From the NCBI GenBank assembly GCA_038030265.1, contig CM075941.1, forward strand, positions 21,452,001-21,516,000: a stretch of DNA of 64,000 bases, written 5' to 3'. The notes beneath the pieces are model-generated. The model was given only the letters and a program-made list of their open reading frames with translations, searched no databases and was not told the DNA's origin. The stretch comes from Corythucha ciliata (Eukaryota > Arthropoda > Insecta > Hemiptera > Tingidae). A program made the translations under genes and the position numbers. Below, piece after piece: positions 12,122 through 21,330 of this stretch (position 1 is its first letter; each line of letters starts with the position of its first letter).

Positions 12122-13480
12122 TATGGCCGTTTTCTTGTTAGCACGATAACTCTCGAAGAAATTAGTTTAGCGGAACGCGCTTTGGCACAAAAATCAGTAG
12201 TCATAAGACACCGGTCGGTATTGCATTTGGGCCAAATCGGTCAAGGTGGAGGGGGGGAAAATCGGGCTTGAAGTCGTCAAAAAATCACTAAAAATCACCA
12301 GTTGATTCTAGAAGCATCATATTCGGTACGTATACTCCATGTTAGACTTGGGACTGGGACTTGGACTTGGACTTTGATTCCCATTTTCATTTTTTGAAAA
12401 AGTCAAGGGGGAGGGGGTGGTGCCCCCGGGGTGGAAGTAAGTGTGTGGTCTTGTTAGCACGATAACTCTCGTAGAAATTAATTTAGCAGAACGCGCTTTA
12501 TCTAAAAAATCAGTAGTCATAAGATCCCGGTCGGTATTGCATTTGGGCCAAATCGGTCAAGGTGGAGGGGGGGAAATAGGGGTTGAAATGGTAAAAAAAT
12601 CACTAAAAATCACCAGTTGATTCTAGAAGCATCATATTCGGTACGTATACTCCATGTTAGACTAGCCTTTGATTCCCATTTTCATTTTTTGAAAAAGTCA
12701 AGGGGGAGGGGGCGGTGCCCCCGGGGTGGAAGTAAGTGTGTGGTCTTGTTAGCACGATAACTCTCGTAGAAATTAATTTAGCAGAACGCGCTTTATCTAA
12801 AAAATCAGTAGTCATAAGATCCCAGTCGGTATTGCATTTGGGCCAAATCGGTCAAGGTGGAGGGGGGAAAATAGGGGTTGAAATGGTAAAAAAATCACTA
12901 AAAATCACCAGTTGATTCTAGAAGTATCATATTCGGTACGTATACTCCATGTTAGACTAGCCTTTGATTCCCATTTTAATTTTTTGAAAAAGTCGACGGG
13001 GAGGGGGTGGTGCCCCCGGGGTGGAAGTAAGAGTGTGGTCTTGTTAGCACGATAAGTCTCGTAGAAATTAATTTAGCGGAACACCCTTTATCTAAAAAAA
13101 TCAGTAGTCATAAGACACCGGTCGGTATTGCATTTGGGCCAAATCGGTGAAGGAGGTGGGGGGGAAAATACGGCTTGAAATGATCGAAAAATCACTACAA
13201 GTCACCAGTTGATTCTAGAAGCATCATATTCAGTACGTATACTCCATGTTAAAGTAGGCTTTGATTCCAATTTTAATTTTTTGAAAAAGTCGAGGGAGAG
13301 GGGGCGATGTCCCCGGGGTGGAAGTAAGTGTGAGGCCTTGTTAGCACGATAACTCTCGTAGAAATTAATTTAGCGGAACGCGCTTTGGCACAAAAATCAG
13401 TAGTCATAAGGCCCCGGTCGGTATTGCATTTGGGCCAAATCGGTCAAGGTGGAGGGGGGAAAATAGTGGTTGAAATTTTT
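12122..13480 (+). repeat. ~296-bp satellite, about 4.5 copies
   Basis: The landmark GTTAGCACGATAA recurs at 12137, 12453, 12748, 13043 and 13340, giving spacings of 316, 295, 295 and 297. The first unit is longer because it carries a small GGGACTTGGACTTGGACTTG-type insertion near 12350. Units contain G-rich boxes (AAGGTGGAGGGGGGG and GGTGCCCCCGGGGTGG). The last unit breaks off near 13470. The shared left edge with 1292 suggests an element with internal tandem repeats rather than a pure satellite. Confidence 0.9.
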
Positions 13481-13489
13481 TTGGGGTTC

Positions 13490-13757
13490 ACGACGTGGGA
13501 AATCCGTAAATCCATTAATTTGTCTAGGTAATGAAAATCTTACGTGAATTCTTATTTGAAAACCCATAATTTTGCAGGTTTTGTCATGATTAGACCTCTT
13601 TTGCGGGGTTTTCCCATTCAAAAAACTCTCCCTAACTACGTCTCTTTTAAAAACCTGTCCTCTCGAGTTTGGGTCTTTCAAAATCCAAATTGTGCTTCTT
13701 TGGTTCCTACCAAAAACCAATTTAGTGGCGTTCGGCTCGTCACTTTTCTGAAGAATA
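13490..13757 (+). repeat. Family A array, short plus block
   Basis: Modules such as CATAATTTTGCAGGTTTTG, CTTTTGCGGGG and CCAATTTAGTGGCG with CAAAA linkers continue the family A pattern directly after the satellite. Confidence 0.6.
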
Positions 13758-13789
13758 ATAATTGTGGAATTACATATTCCATTGCCTCT

Positions 13790-13897
13790 AGACGTCATGC
13801 GTCTAAGATGGCCATGGACGACGAAGAAAAGTGGTCCAAGGAGCACCGACCCCTGGAGGACATTTATCGCTTTTTCTCCATTGCAACCGTGAATTAG
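13790..13897 (+). CDS. Possible coding fragment
   Basis: After a 3' splice-like sequence (TTCCATTGCCTCTAG) the frame reads on through ATG 13808 (context TAAGATGG) to TAG at 13895. It includes MAMDDEEKWSKEHRP and has balanced codon use in a GC-richer patch of about 70 bp. No donor follows, so it could be a terminal exon or a relic. The tail merges into array B. No family is recognised. Confidence 0.2.
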   Translation, partial: RRHASKMAMDDEEKWSKEHRPLEDIYRFFSIATVN

Positions 13898-14311
13898 CGC
13901 CTTTTCTCACTTCTACCTAACAATTAGGTAAGGTTTTTCTGAACAAAAACCGTGAATAAGCGTTTTTTCCGAATAATTAGCTATTTTTCTCAACTTTAGC
14001 CACGAAATAGCGTGCACTTTATCTCCATTTTAGCCACGTACAATTTTAGTCCGCGAAGTAGCTCTTTTTCCCAACTGTAGCCCTGAAGTAGCGTTTTTAC
14101 TCGTTGACTTTGCGATTTTTCTCAATTTTAGCTGTGATTTAGCGCTTTTCCTCCATTTAAACCGTAAATTAGCGCCTGGTCTATCAATTCCATCACCCGA
14201 ATTGGCGATTTTTCTCAACTTTATCCCCGAAGTAGTATTTTTCTCGATTGAGTTTCACCTTTAGTCACGAAAAAGCGCCGAATTAGCCCATTTTATCAAT
14301 TTTAGCTGTGG
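13886..14311 (+). repeat. Family B degenerate array
   Basis: Diverged ~30-bp modules read approximately TTTTAGCCGCGAATTAGCG followed by TTTTTCTCAA. Examples are TTTTAGCCACGAAATAGCG and TTTTAGCTGTGATTTAGCG. Spacing is near 30 bp with indels. Confidence 0.75.
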
Positions 14312-14370
14312 ACATGGCCCAAAGCACCACATTAGCGTTTTATTCCAAAATGGGGGCATCACGAAAAACG

Positions 14371-14760
14371 CCCAACCACAGCGAATCTCCAAACTACAGC
14401 AAAGCTCCAAACCACGGCACAGCTCCGACCGCAACCCATGCCCCAACCACAATAAAGGTCCAAACCAGAGTATACATAGCTTCAACTACGGCAAAGGTCC
14501 AACCATCGCAAAGACGGCCCTTATCACATCAAAGCTCCAAACGACAAAAGAAAGGTCCAACCACAGCAAAGCTTCAGCCACAAAAAACTCCAACCACATG
14601 GAACCCCTAATCACAGCTATGCTCCAAACCCTATCAAAGCTCACAACCACGGTAAAGCTACTTTACCAAAGCTCCAGCCTCAGCAAAGTTCGTACCACTG
14701 CTTCAAACCCGAATCGCAGCAAACCTCCAAGAAAAAAAGCCTAGAAAAAAGAGCCTACCA
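14371..14760 (+). repeat. 18-bp minisatellite
   Basis: Units of the form CCAAACCACAGCAAAGCT start at 14371, 14389, 14407, 14425, 14443 and about 14460, which is an 18-bp period. They then decay into looser AACCACRGCAAAGCTCC copies to about 14760. Because 18 is a multiple of three, one frame stays open (14308-14610) and translates to imperfect PNxxxA hexapeptides. That reading is likely a by-product. Confidence 0.8.
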
Positions 14761-15520
14761 CAGAAAGCATAAAGCACAAACCACGAAAACTCCCTAATAC
14801 AATTAAGCCGCTTCTAAGAGACGCTGCAATATTGTCAAAAGAGAGAAAGTTACTTGTAAAAACAGTGGCCATGGGTCTGCAGAATGCAGGAGTTTTAGCT
14901 GACTGGACAGTCTCGAAACTATAAAATTCACCCCAGAAACTTATCATTCACCCATGAAACCGTCCATTTCCTGTCAAAAGACTTTCTAACCACAGAAACT
15001 GAAAGAAAATTCGACAATAAAGCGGTATTTTATTCATCAAGAACCTATCCCAGTCCCTCCCACGATATAGAGTTTAATTTAATAATGTTACTAATTTATT
15101 CGAACGCTTTAAAAACCGGAGCATTATTGATTATCATTATTATATTCAAGTTATAGGCTTCAATTTCAGCCAGTTAGATTTTTAGAAGTTAACGTTTACC
15201 GGGAAAACAAGCTCGCTATACAGCTCCAAGGTACAAGCCCCCTAATAACTCACACACTCGGCTACGTAGTAAAAACAAAATATTTTCAATTTCCTTGATA
15301 ACAAATGAATGACCGGTGACATTCTTTTTAGACCGGTGGCCAGCTTTCTTTTTAAAACAACTCAAACTTTTTTCTTTTTTATTATCCGATTGTTCCCATC
15401 ACCCTTCGCACTTACTTTAAATTAATGTTCTACCGGTACATGATTAGCCCCGGACTCCTGAGACCTGATTGAGCCATTCTGTGTTTTATTTGACGTTGGT
15501 ATCACAAAACCATAATGAAT
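14761..15520. other. Unassigned AT-rich sequence
   Basis: No gene, array or element is recognised before the zinc-finger relic. Confidence 0.5.
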
Positions 15521-15690
15521 ACGTATTCATGTTACTACTGCGGGTGCAAGTGCTCTCTAAAGATCGAAATTATTCACGTCATATTCTTCGAACGCACAGC
15601 GGCGGTATGCCCTTCAATTGCCCACACTGTGACTACGAAGGCCACTCGAAAGGCCAACCTTGTTAGACATCTTCGAATGCACACCGGCCA
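15521..15690 (+). pseudogene. C2H2 zinc-finger relic (two fingers)
   Basis: Two adjacent C2H2 zinc fingers are readable across three frames. Finger 1 starts TYSCYYCGCKCS (Cys codons at 15530 and 15539) and continues, after an apparent extra CT at about 15552, as KDRNYSRHILRTH. A short linker (SGGMPF) leads to finger 2, which starts CPHCDYE. After one extra G near 15641 it continues KANLVRHLRMHTG, giving correct C-x2-C-x12-H-x3-H spacing. The frame is immediately followed by a donor-like GTAAGT at 15691. C2H2 fingers bind DNA, and paired fingers with this kind of linker occur in alternative exons of lola-type BTB factors. That link is only a resemblance. Two frame breaks argue for a pseudoexon unless they are assembly errors. 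Confidence 0.7.
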
Positions 15691-16944
15691 GTAAGTTCCC
15701 TGGCTCAATTTTTATGTATAGTCAAACAGCTCAATTTTTATGTATGCTCTTTTGAATCCAAGTTGCTGTTTTTTAAATTAAAATCAATAAAGACAACAAA
15801 TAGTCCAGTAGATATGTACATTGCACCCGAAAAAAATTCCGAAGTTATTGGAACTTTTACTGGTTGTTCGGGGATGCTGTGGGACGACTCTGTCAAGTTT
15901 TCCAACTCGAGGACCCCGTGCTAAGTTGGGGAGGGCCAAAAAACCTAAAAATTTTCGACTTTTTTCCGGGTTTCCCCCTCATAACTTCTAAACTGAGCGG
16001 TCTTCAACCAAAATTTTCATTTTTTAATGTTTTAGAGTATTGAATTTGCTACGATTTTGTTGAAATACGTTTTTGCTCAAAGACAGTATTAACCGATACA
16101 CAGGAGGCGATCAAAGTTGGATGAATTTTCTCAAAATGTCATAAATATGCGTAAAACGAAGGTTCTAGCCCTTAACTATCATGTACCGTTTTTTAAAATG
16201 GTAATCGCTGATCATTTCAGATAAGGTTGAAAGTGCTGAAACACGGAAGAGAGGGGTGTCCGCTGATAAAAAGTACCTATATGTCTGTAATAGTACGGTG
16301 CGATTAGACCTAAAACCCAACATCTCCCAAAATCTCATCAGTTCCAACGTTTAGGGCTATGGGAATAAGTGCGTGAAACTGACTGTGGACAAAAATATTC
16401 TCCATCAAATTGCCAACAAAAATGGATCAGAAGATAATCTTCTAAAGTGATCGGTTCGTGAGTTACAAAAGGTGTAACAGTAAACATTCTTCGTACTGTC
16501 ACATTTTTCTGTCGAAAAAACTGGCATAAGCAAACTTTTTTTTATCCTTGATTGTATTTTGTTAAAGCAGATTGCTATTTCAGTGGATGGTACAATGTCA
16601 GTAATATCCCTTTGAAGGAACAAAAACCTCCTCTTCTTCTCAAGGGGAGCATCCATTGGGCTAGGCCATGCATACAGAATGGATTCGTACTACTGTGACC
16701 CAAAATTTTGAGTGAAACTACGTCTAAAGCCGAGAGTAATGCCTTCTTCGGACGTGTCATATCTCGATCCATTCAAGATTTATGATTTTTTTCAAAATTT
16801 GAATAAACAAAGCAGCGGTTGATTTCAAAAATCCCACACTTCTCGGCTTACATCGCACCTGATCCAAACTTTGATGACAGTTTCAGAATCTACGGAAAAT
16901 TTCCAAACCTTGCTGAACCCAAACCGTTTTCTCCAGAGGATGTG
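15691..16944. other. Unassigned sequence
   Basis: About 1.25 kb without recognisable protein, array or terminal repeats. It may be old transposon filler. Confidence 0.45.
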
Positions 16945-17172
16945 GATGCATCGCAATAACGTCCCCACCTTTTAAGCTTTGTTATGGTGTATTCATATTT
17001 CATGTTACTAGTGAGGTTTGTGGCGATAACGTCGCGAGAATAGAAAACGGCGTTTTCTACAGGAGAAATGACAATTTCTCACGGCGTTATCGTGAGAAAC
17101 GCCAGTGTCAACATAAAATATGAATGCACAATAACGAAGCTTAGAAGATCGAGGCGTTATTGTGATGAATCG
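16945..17172. mobile_element. Hairpin element, ~228 bp
   Basis: The left arm (GATGCATCGCAATAACG, then TAAGCTTTGTTATGGTGTAT) pairs with the right arm (ATGCACAATAACGAAGCTTA, then CGTTATTGTGATGAATC). A tight inner palindrome TTTCTCACGGCGTTATCGTG lies at about 17076. No coding sequence or clear target duplication is seen. Confidence 0.7.
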
Positions 17173-17220
17173 CCAGCCTGTGGAGGAAGCCGTATAGTTC
17201 GAGAGATAGCAACAGTCCCA

Positions 17221-18300
17221 TTCAACCGGAAGAACGTAGTCACCAAAGGTGTGCAAAATGATGGCATTTGACCCCCTATTTACGAGTCCGGAAGTCTGCC
17301 ATGCTGTATCTGGGGCCTAAGGACTTTATAGCTAATTAAAGTCCTCAATTTGGGACATGAATTTAACCAGAAGAACGTAGTCCAGAAACTAGTCTAATTC
17401 GAAAGGTTTCATGGAGCTGATTACGAATATGATCGTCTGCCGGAGTCTGCCTGGGGCATTTGCCCTCTGTGGCTCGCCAAACTCACGTAATTCGGTAAAT
17501 TTTAATTAACCGGAAGAACATAGCCCTGAAACTGGTCTTATTGAAGGGTTTTATGGAGATGATTACAAATATAATCGTCTGCCGGCGTCTGCCTGGAGCA
17601 TTTGCCCTCGGTGGCCAGTAAACTCCTTAAATCAGGGATATTAATTAACCGGAAGAACTAAGTCCGGAAAATGGTTTTTTGCGACTCGTTTCATGTGGCT
17701 GAATAGGAAAATGATCGTCTGCCGGTGTCTGCCTGGGGCACTTGCCCTTAGTGACCAGTGAAACTGCACCGGAGGAAAATGATTAACCGGAAGAACATAG
17801 TTCTGAAACTAGTCTCATTCGAAAGGTTTTATGGAGCTGATTAGGAATATGATCGTCTGGCGCCGTCTGCATGGGGCATTTGCCCGTTGTGGCTCGCCAA
17901 ACTCTCGAAATTTGGAAAATTTTTATTAACCGAAAGAACATAGTCCTGAAACTGGTCCTATTCGATAGGTTTTATGGAAATGATTACAAAAATAATCGTC
18001 TGTCGGCGTCTGCCTGGGGCACTTGCCCTCAGTGACCCGTCAAACTGCACAGAGGGAAAATGATAAACCAGAGGAACATAGTCCAGAAGCTAGTCTAATT
18101 CGAAGGGTTTTATGGAGCTGATTACGAATATGATCGTCGTTCGCCGTCTGCCTGGGGCATTGTCCCTTTGTGGCTCGCCAAAACTCTGGAAATTTGGAAA
18201 ATTTTAATTAACCGAAACAACATAGTCCTGAAACTGGTCCTATTCGATAGGTTTGACGGAAATGATTACAAATATAATCGTCTGTCGGCGTCTGCCGGGG
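17221..18300 (+). repeat. ~140-bp satellite with trimeric higher-order structure
   Basis: The landmark TTAACCGGAAGAACATAG (with variants) recurs near 17221, 17364, 17507, 17646, 17784, 17937, 18064 and 18209. From 17364 on, three monomer types can be told apart. Type A has GTCTAATTCGAAAGG and GGAGCTGATTACGAATATG. Type B has GGTCCTATTCGATAGG and GATTACAAATATAATCG. Type C ends CTTGCCCTTAGTGACCAG. The order is A-B-C-A-(B/C hybrid)-A-B. All contain a GTCTGCCTGGGGCAYTTGCCC box. Confidence 0.85.
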
Positions 18301-18309
18301 CAGTTTCAT

Positions 18310-18432
18310 CAAGGTGTTTGGAAATTGTTCGGAGCAGAGTTTCCCTGAAACCAGCCAATAAAATTTAAGATGATTACATTTTATTGGCTGGTCCCATGGC
18401 AACTCTGATCCGAACATGTTTCAAACACCTTG
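18310..18432. mobile_element. 123-bp hairpin element
   Basis: CAAGGTGTTTG at the left mirrors CAAACACCTTG at the right. GTTCGG, CAGAGTT and CCAGCCAATAAAAT pair along the arms around a short loop near 18370. It directly follows the satellite. No convincing target duplication is seen. Confidence 0.75.
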
Positions 18433-18793
18433 CTGCATCACACCCTATAATTGCCTCCTAAATATTTATTTCACGTGTTTGAACCAATATTTTTGATATA
18501 CCAACCCAATATAATATATTCAATATAATGCCACAATATTTCTTGTGGACTTTTCTTGGCATATTTTATCAGTGTTTATGGCGCAATATTTTCTATACAT
18601 CAGGAATTAATCTTGATAAAACATTATTAATGTTCATTGAAATAATGTTATTTAAATGGGACATTCAACATATTTTTTTAATATTCTTGAAAATCATTGC
18701 GGCCTTGATTACGTGCTACAGACTGGCCCTATAGTGCTGGAAATGGTATAAATAGTAAAAGTTGTTGTTTTCAACGAGACAAGCCAGTGCCCA
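18433..18793. other. AT-rich sequence
   Basis: No gene is recognised. A 68-codon frame at 18528-18734 is dominated by AT-encoded hydrophobic residues and is treated as chance. Confidence 0.5.
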
Positions 18794-18862
18794 AGTAACA
18801 TGAGAATAGGTAATTAATTAATTATTTGAGTAAAACTTTATTTAACTAAGTTTTATTTAACT

Positions 18863-18905
18863 ATGCCGACTAGTTTCGGGGTAATGCACCCCATTCTCAA
18901 GGCAT
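18863..18905 (-). ncRNA. Hammerhead-ribozyme-like relic
   Basis: On the minus strand the order fits a minimal hammerhead. Stem I is ATGCC (18901-18905) with GGCAT (18863-18867), 5 of 5 pairs. A 7-base core UUGAGAA stands in place of CUGANGA. Stem II is GGGGT/ACCCC, 5 of 5 pairs, around a GCATT loop. Then GAAAC, two bases and GUC follow. Positions 3 and 8 of the core would form U-A instead of C-G. Penelope-like retroelements are known to carry hammerheads with this tiny stem III. No Penelope protein is seen nearby, so this is probably a leftover fragment. Confidence 0.4.
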
Positions 18906-19993
18906 CCTTAGGCCGAAACAACTTAAATGAGAATGTTTTATCTATATTTTTGAAACATTAAAACTTACTACCGCAAGATGCCTATGGCATTGCATATTTT
19001 TAAAATATTGTTATAATATTGTACAACAGCATATTATAACTTTTTATTTTCAAAACATTCCGACAGTATTGTGATACCAGATTGTCAATGATTTGGTAAC
19101 ATGGACTATACTGCTTTAACAATATCATTTCAGCATTAAAAAATTCCACGTTCACTGCCCGCTTGGGTTCTATTTATATCTCTACTCTTGCTGCTACTCT
19201 CTGTGGTGACATCTAATCTGATTGATTACATTTACTTATATTCAACCAGATAAGAAAGATTTTGGACCGAAAACGTTTCATGTGGTTTGCGGCCGGGTCG
19301 AAAAATGTCCGTTCAAGTGTCGCTTTAGACCGAGGTGCCCCGCAATGCTTATTGTTTGAAATTTAGTGTCAGACACAAATCGCATTGGTATAAACACAAA
19401 TTTCTAGAAATTTTCATACAGTCAAGAAATGTATTCCTAGCACTTTGTTAACTTCTCCAGAGAGAAGTGTCGCGGGACAGTTCGCTGTAATATACCTTAA
19501 GACCGAAGTTCACTGCCACCCTAAAAGGACAGAATACCGTCATTTAACGGGTTCTGCAAACGTCAAATAATGCTATTTCTTAAATACTAAAATTAAAGTA
19601 CTTGAGGGCTAAAAACGTCAAAATCCATTCTTATAGGCGAATGAATAAAAGTCAAGAGGTTACAGTCGTTTCCAAAAAATAATCATTAAAAGCAAAACTG
19701 TCAAATGACCCTTCCTAGTCTTCCTAGTGTTGAAGGATATTGTGTCAATCGACTTCCGGTGTCAACGAGGAAGAGAAAATACTGCAGTTCAACTTTAATG
19801 GATTTCAACCGATAGGTACTTTCTGAACTTACCTTGCTGAACCATACTTGGTTAAGGACCATTTTCTCCGACGACTTAATTCATGACGCACTGTTATTGA
19901 ATTAATATTTTAAAAACATTAATAATGGTCTCCCTAATATTTTAAAAACATTACCGGAAATTGACGTACAGAATTGGAAAAACATGGGTTCAT

Positions 19994-20250
19994 GTTGCTT
20001 CAATATTGCAAATTCGTGGAAAAGTGGACACTAGAAATATTATTGAAACCTTGATGCATTATCTTGCTAATATTAATCAATATTTGTCAAATTTGAAAGT
20101 GGAATTTTACAACATCGGCATAACATGTGATAATGTTGCTTTAATAATGCAAATTCAAGGAAAAGTGGCTCCTAGAAATATTGCTGAACCCTTGATTCAG
20201 TACCTTGCAAATATTAATCAAAGGTTTGCAAAATACTTGAAAATGGAATT
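19994..20250 (+). repeat. ~141-bp tandem dimer
   Basis: GTTGCTTCAATATTGCAAAT at 19994 and GTTGCTTTAATAATGCAAAT at 20135 begin two copies. Both continue through GAAATATT, CTTGATKCA and CTTGMWAATATTAATCAA. The open frame 19961-20254 across it is a repeat product. Confidence 0.75.
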
Positions 20251-20289
20251 TTAAAATATTTTATAAATATTATTTTGTTACTTGGGTGG

Positions 20290-21330
20290 AATTGAATTTG
20301 AGCCGAACCCACGGAATTGAGCGAAATTTTGTAGTTGATGCAGTAAAACCCTCGAAATGAGGTTATTGGACGAGCAACACCCGCAAAATTGGTTTTTTAT
20401 GAGCGAACCCAGCGAAATTTTGTGTTTTCATCAGGGATAAAACCCCACTGTATTGGCTTTTCGAGAGCGCCAAACCCTTGATTTTTTTTTCTTGGCCCCG
20501 CCTCGTGATATTGATTTTTAATGAGAAAATTCCATGACATTTCATTTTTGAAAGAGCTGGACACACCAAAATCGCTTTCCCGCGGCGAAGTAGCCGTTTT
20601 TGTATGAATCAGCCCGTGAAATCAGGTTATTGATCAGCCAACATTCAAGAATTGATGTTGAGAAGGCCTACGTTTCGAAATTTTCGTGATCGTTCTTCAA
20701 AATGAGATAACACGATGGGAATTCTGAATTTGAGCGTTTGAAATATGTAAGTTAGCCTATTTTTTTAGGGAGCCAACCTCGCGAAACAGGATTACCTGAC
20801 GAGTATGATTCGCGAAATTTAGGTTTTCAGAGAGCCAGACCGAGAAAATTTTTTTTATGTAAGGAGACTTAGGTGAAATTATTAGGTAGATCTTGAATTA
20901 GTCAAAACCGTGAATTTGGGTTCTGTAAGTGTCAAATTCAATAAATTTGGACACTGAAATAGCCCAACTGGCAGAATTTCACTTTTTATGGTCCCAGGCC
21001 CGACTATATTGGATTATTGTATGAGTCAACCCTGCAAAATTGGCTTTTTAGGGAGTCAATTCCCGGAAATTGGCTTTTTGAGTGAGTGAAACCCACGAGT
21101 GCCAAAAATCCGCCAAATGTTAGCTTTGAAATGGTCAACCCACAGCTATAAAAATCGTTGAAGCTAGATATCGCTCTGAGTTAAAATGAGTCAATACCCT
21201 GGAAATTTTGATTTTAAACGGGTTAAATTCGTAAAGTTGGCCTTTTCAAGGGCCCAATCCCGCAAAATTTGGTTTTTTGGCGTGCAAGATTCGTGAAATT
21301 TTGTTTTTTCAAGATCCAAACCGGCGGCAT
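20290..21330 (-). repeat. Family A array, minus orientation
   Basis: Reverse-complement modules recur throughout (CCGCAAAATTGGTTTTTTA, CAGCGAAATTTTGTG, CCCGCAAAATTTGGTTTTTT), with AGCCAAACCC-type linkers. About 1 kb is covered. No gene lies within it. Confidence 0.8.

Larger units (their letters stand above)
18794..20286. mobile_element. Candidate element bounded by short inverted repeats
   Basis: CCCAAGTAACA near 18794 and TGTTACTTGGG near 20276 are matching inverted ends, and both inner flanks are AT-rich with many AATATT motifs. The right third is a tandem dimer. The middle (about 19200-19900) looks unrelated, so this may be two solo ends or an element with a foreign interior. No transposase is seen. 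Confidence 0.35.

Noticed and set aside
13397..13846. 149-codon minus-strand open frame
   Set aside because: It runs across satellite, array A and a candidate coding patch in the opposite sense and has no domain.
17008..17271. Overlapping frames on both strands
   Set aside because: They mirror each other because they lie in the arms of the hairpin element at 16945-17172.
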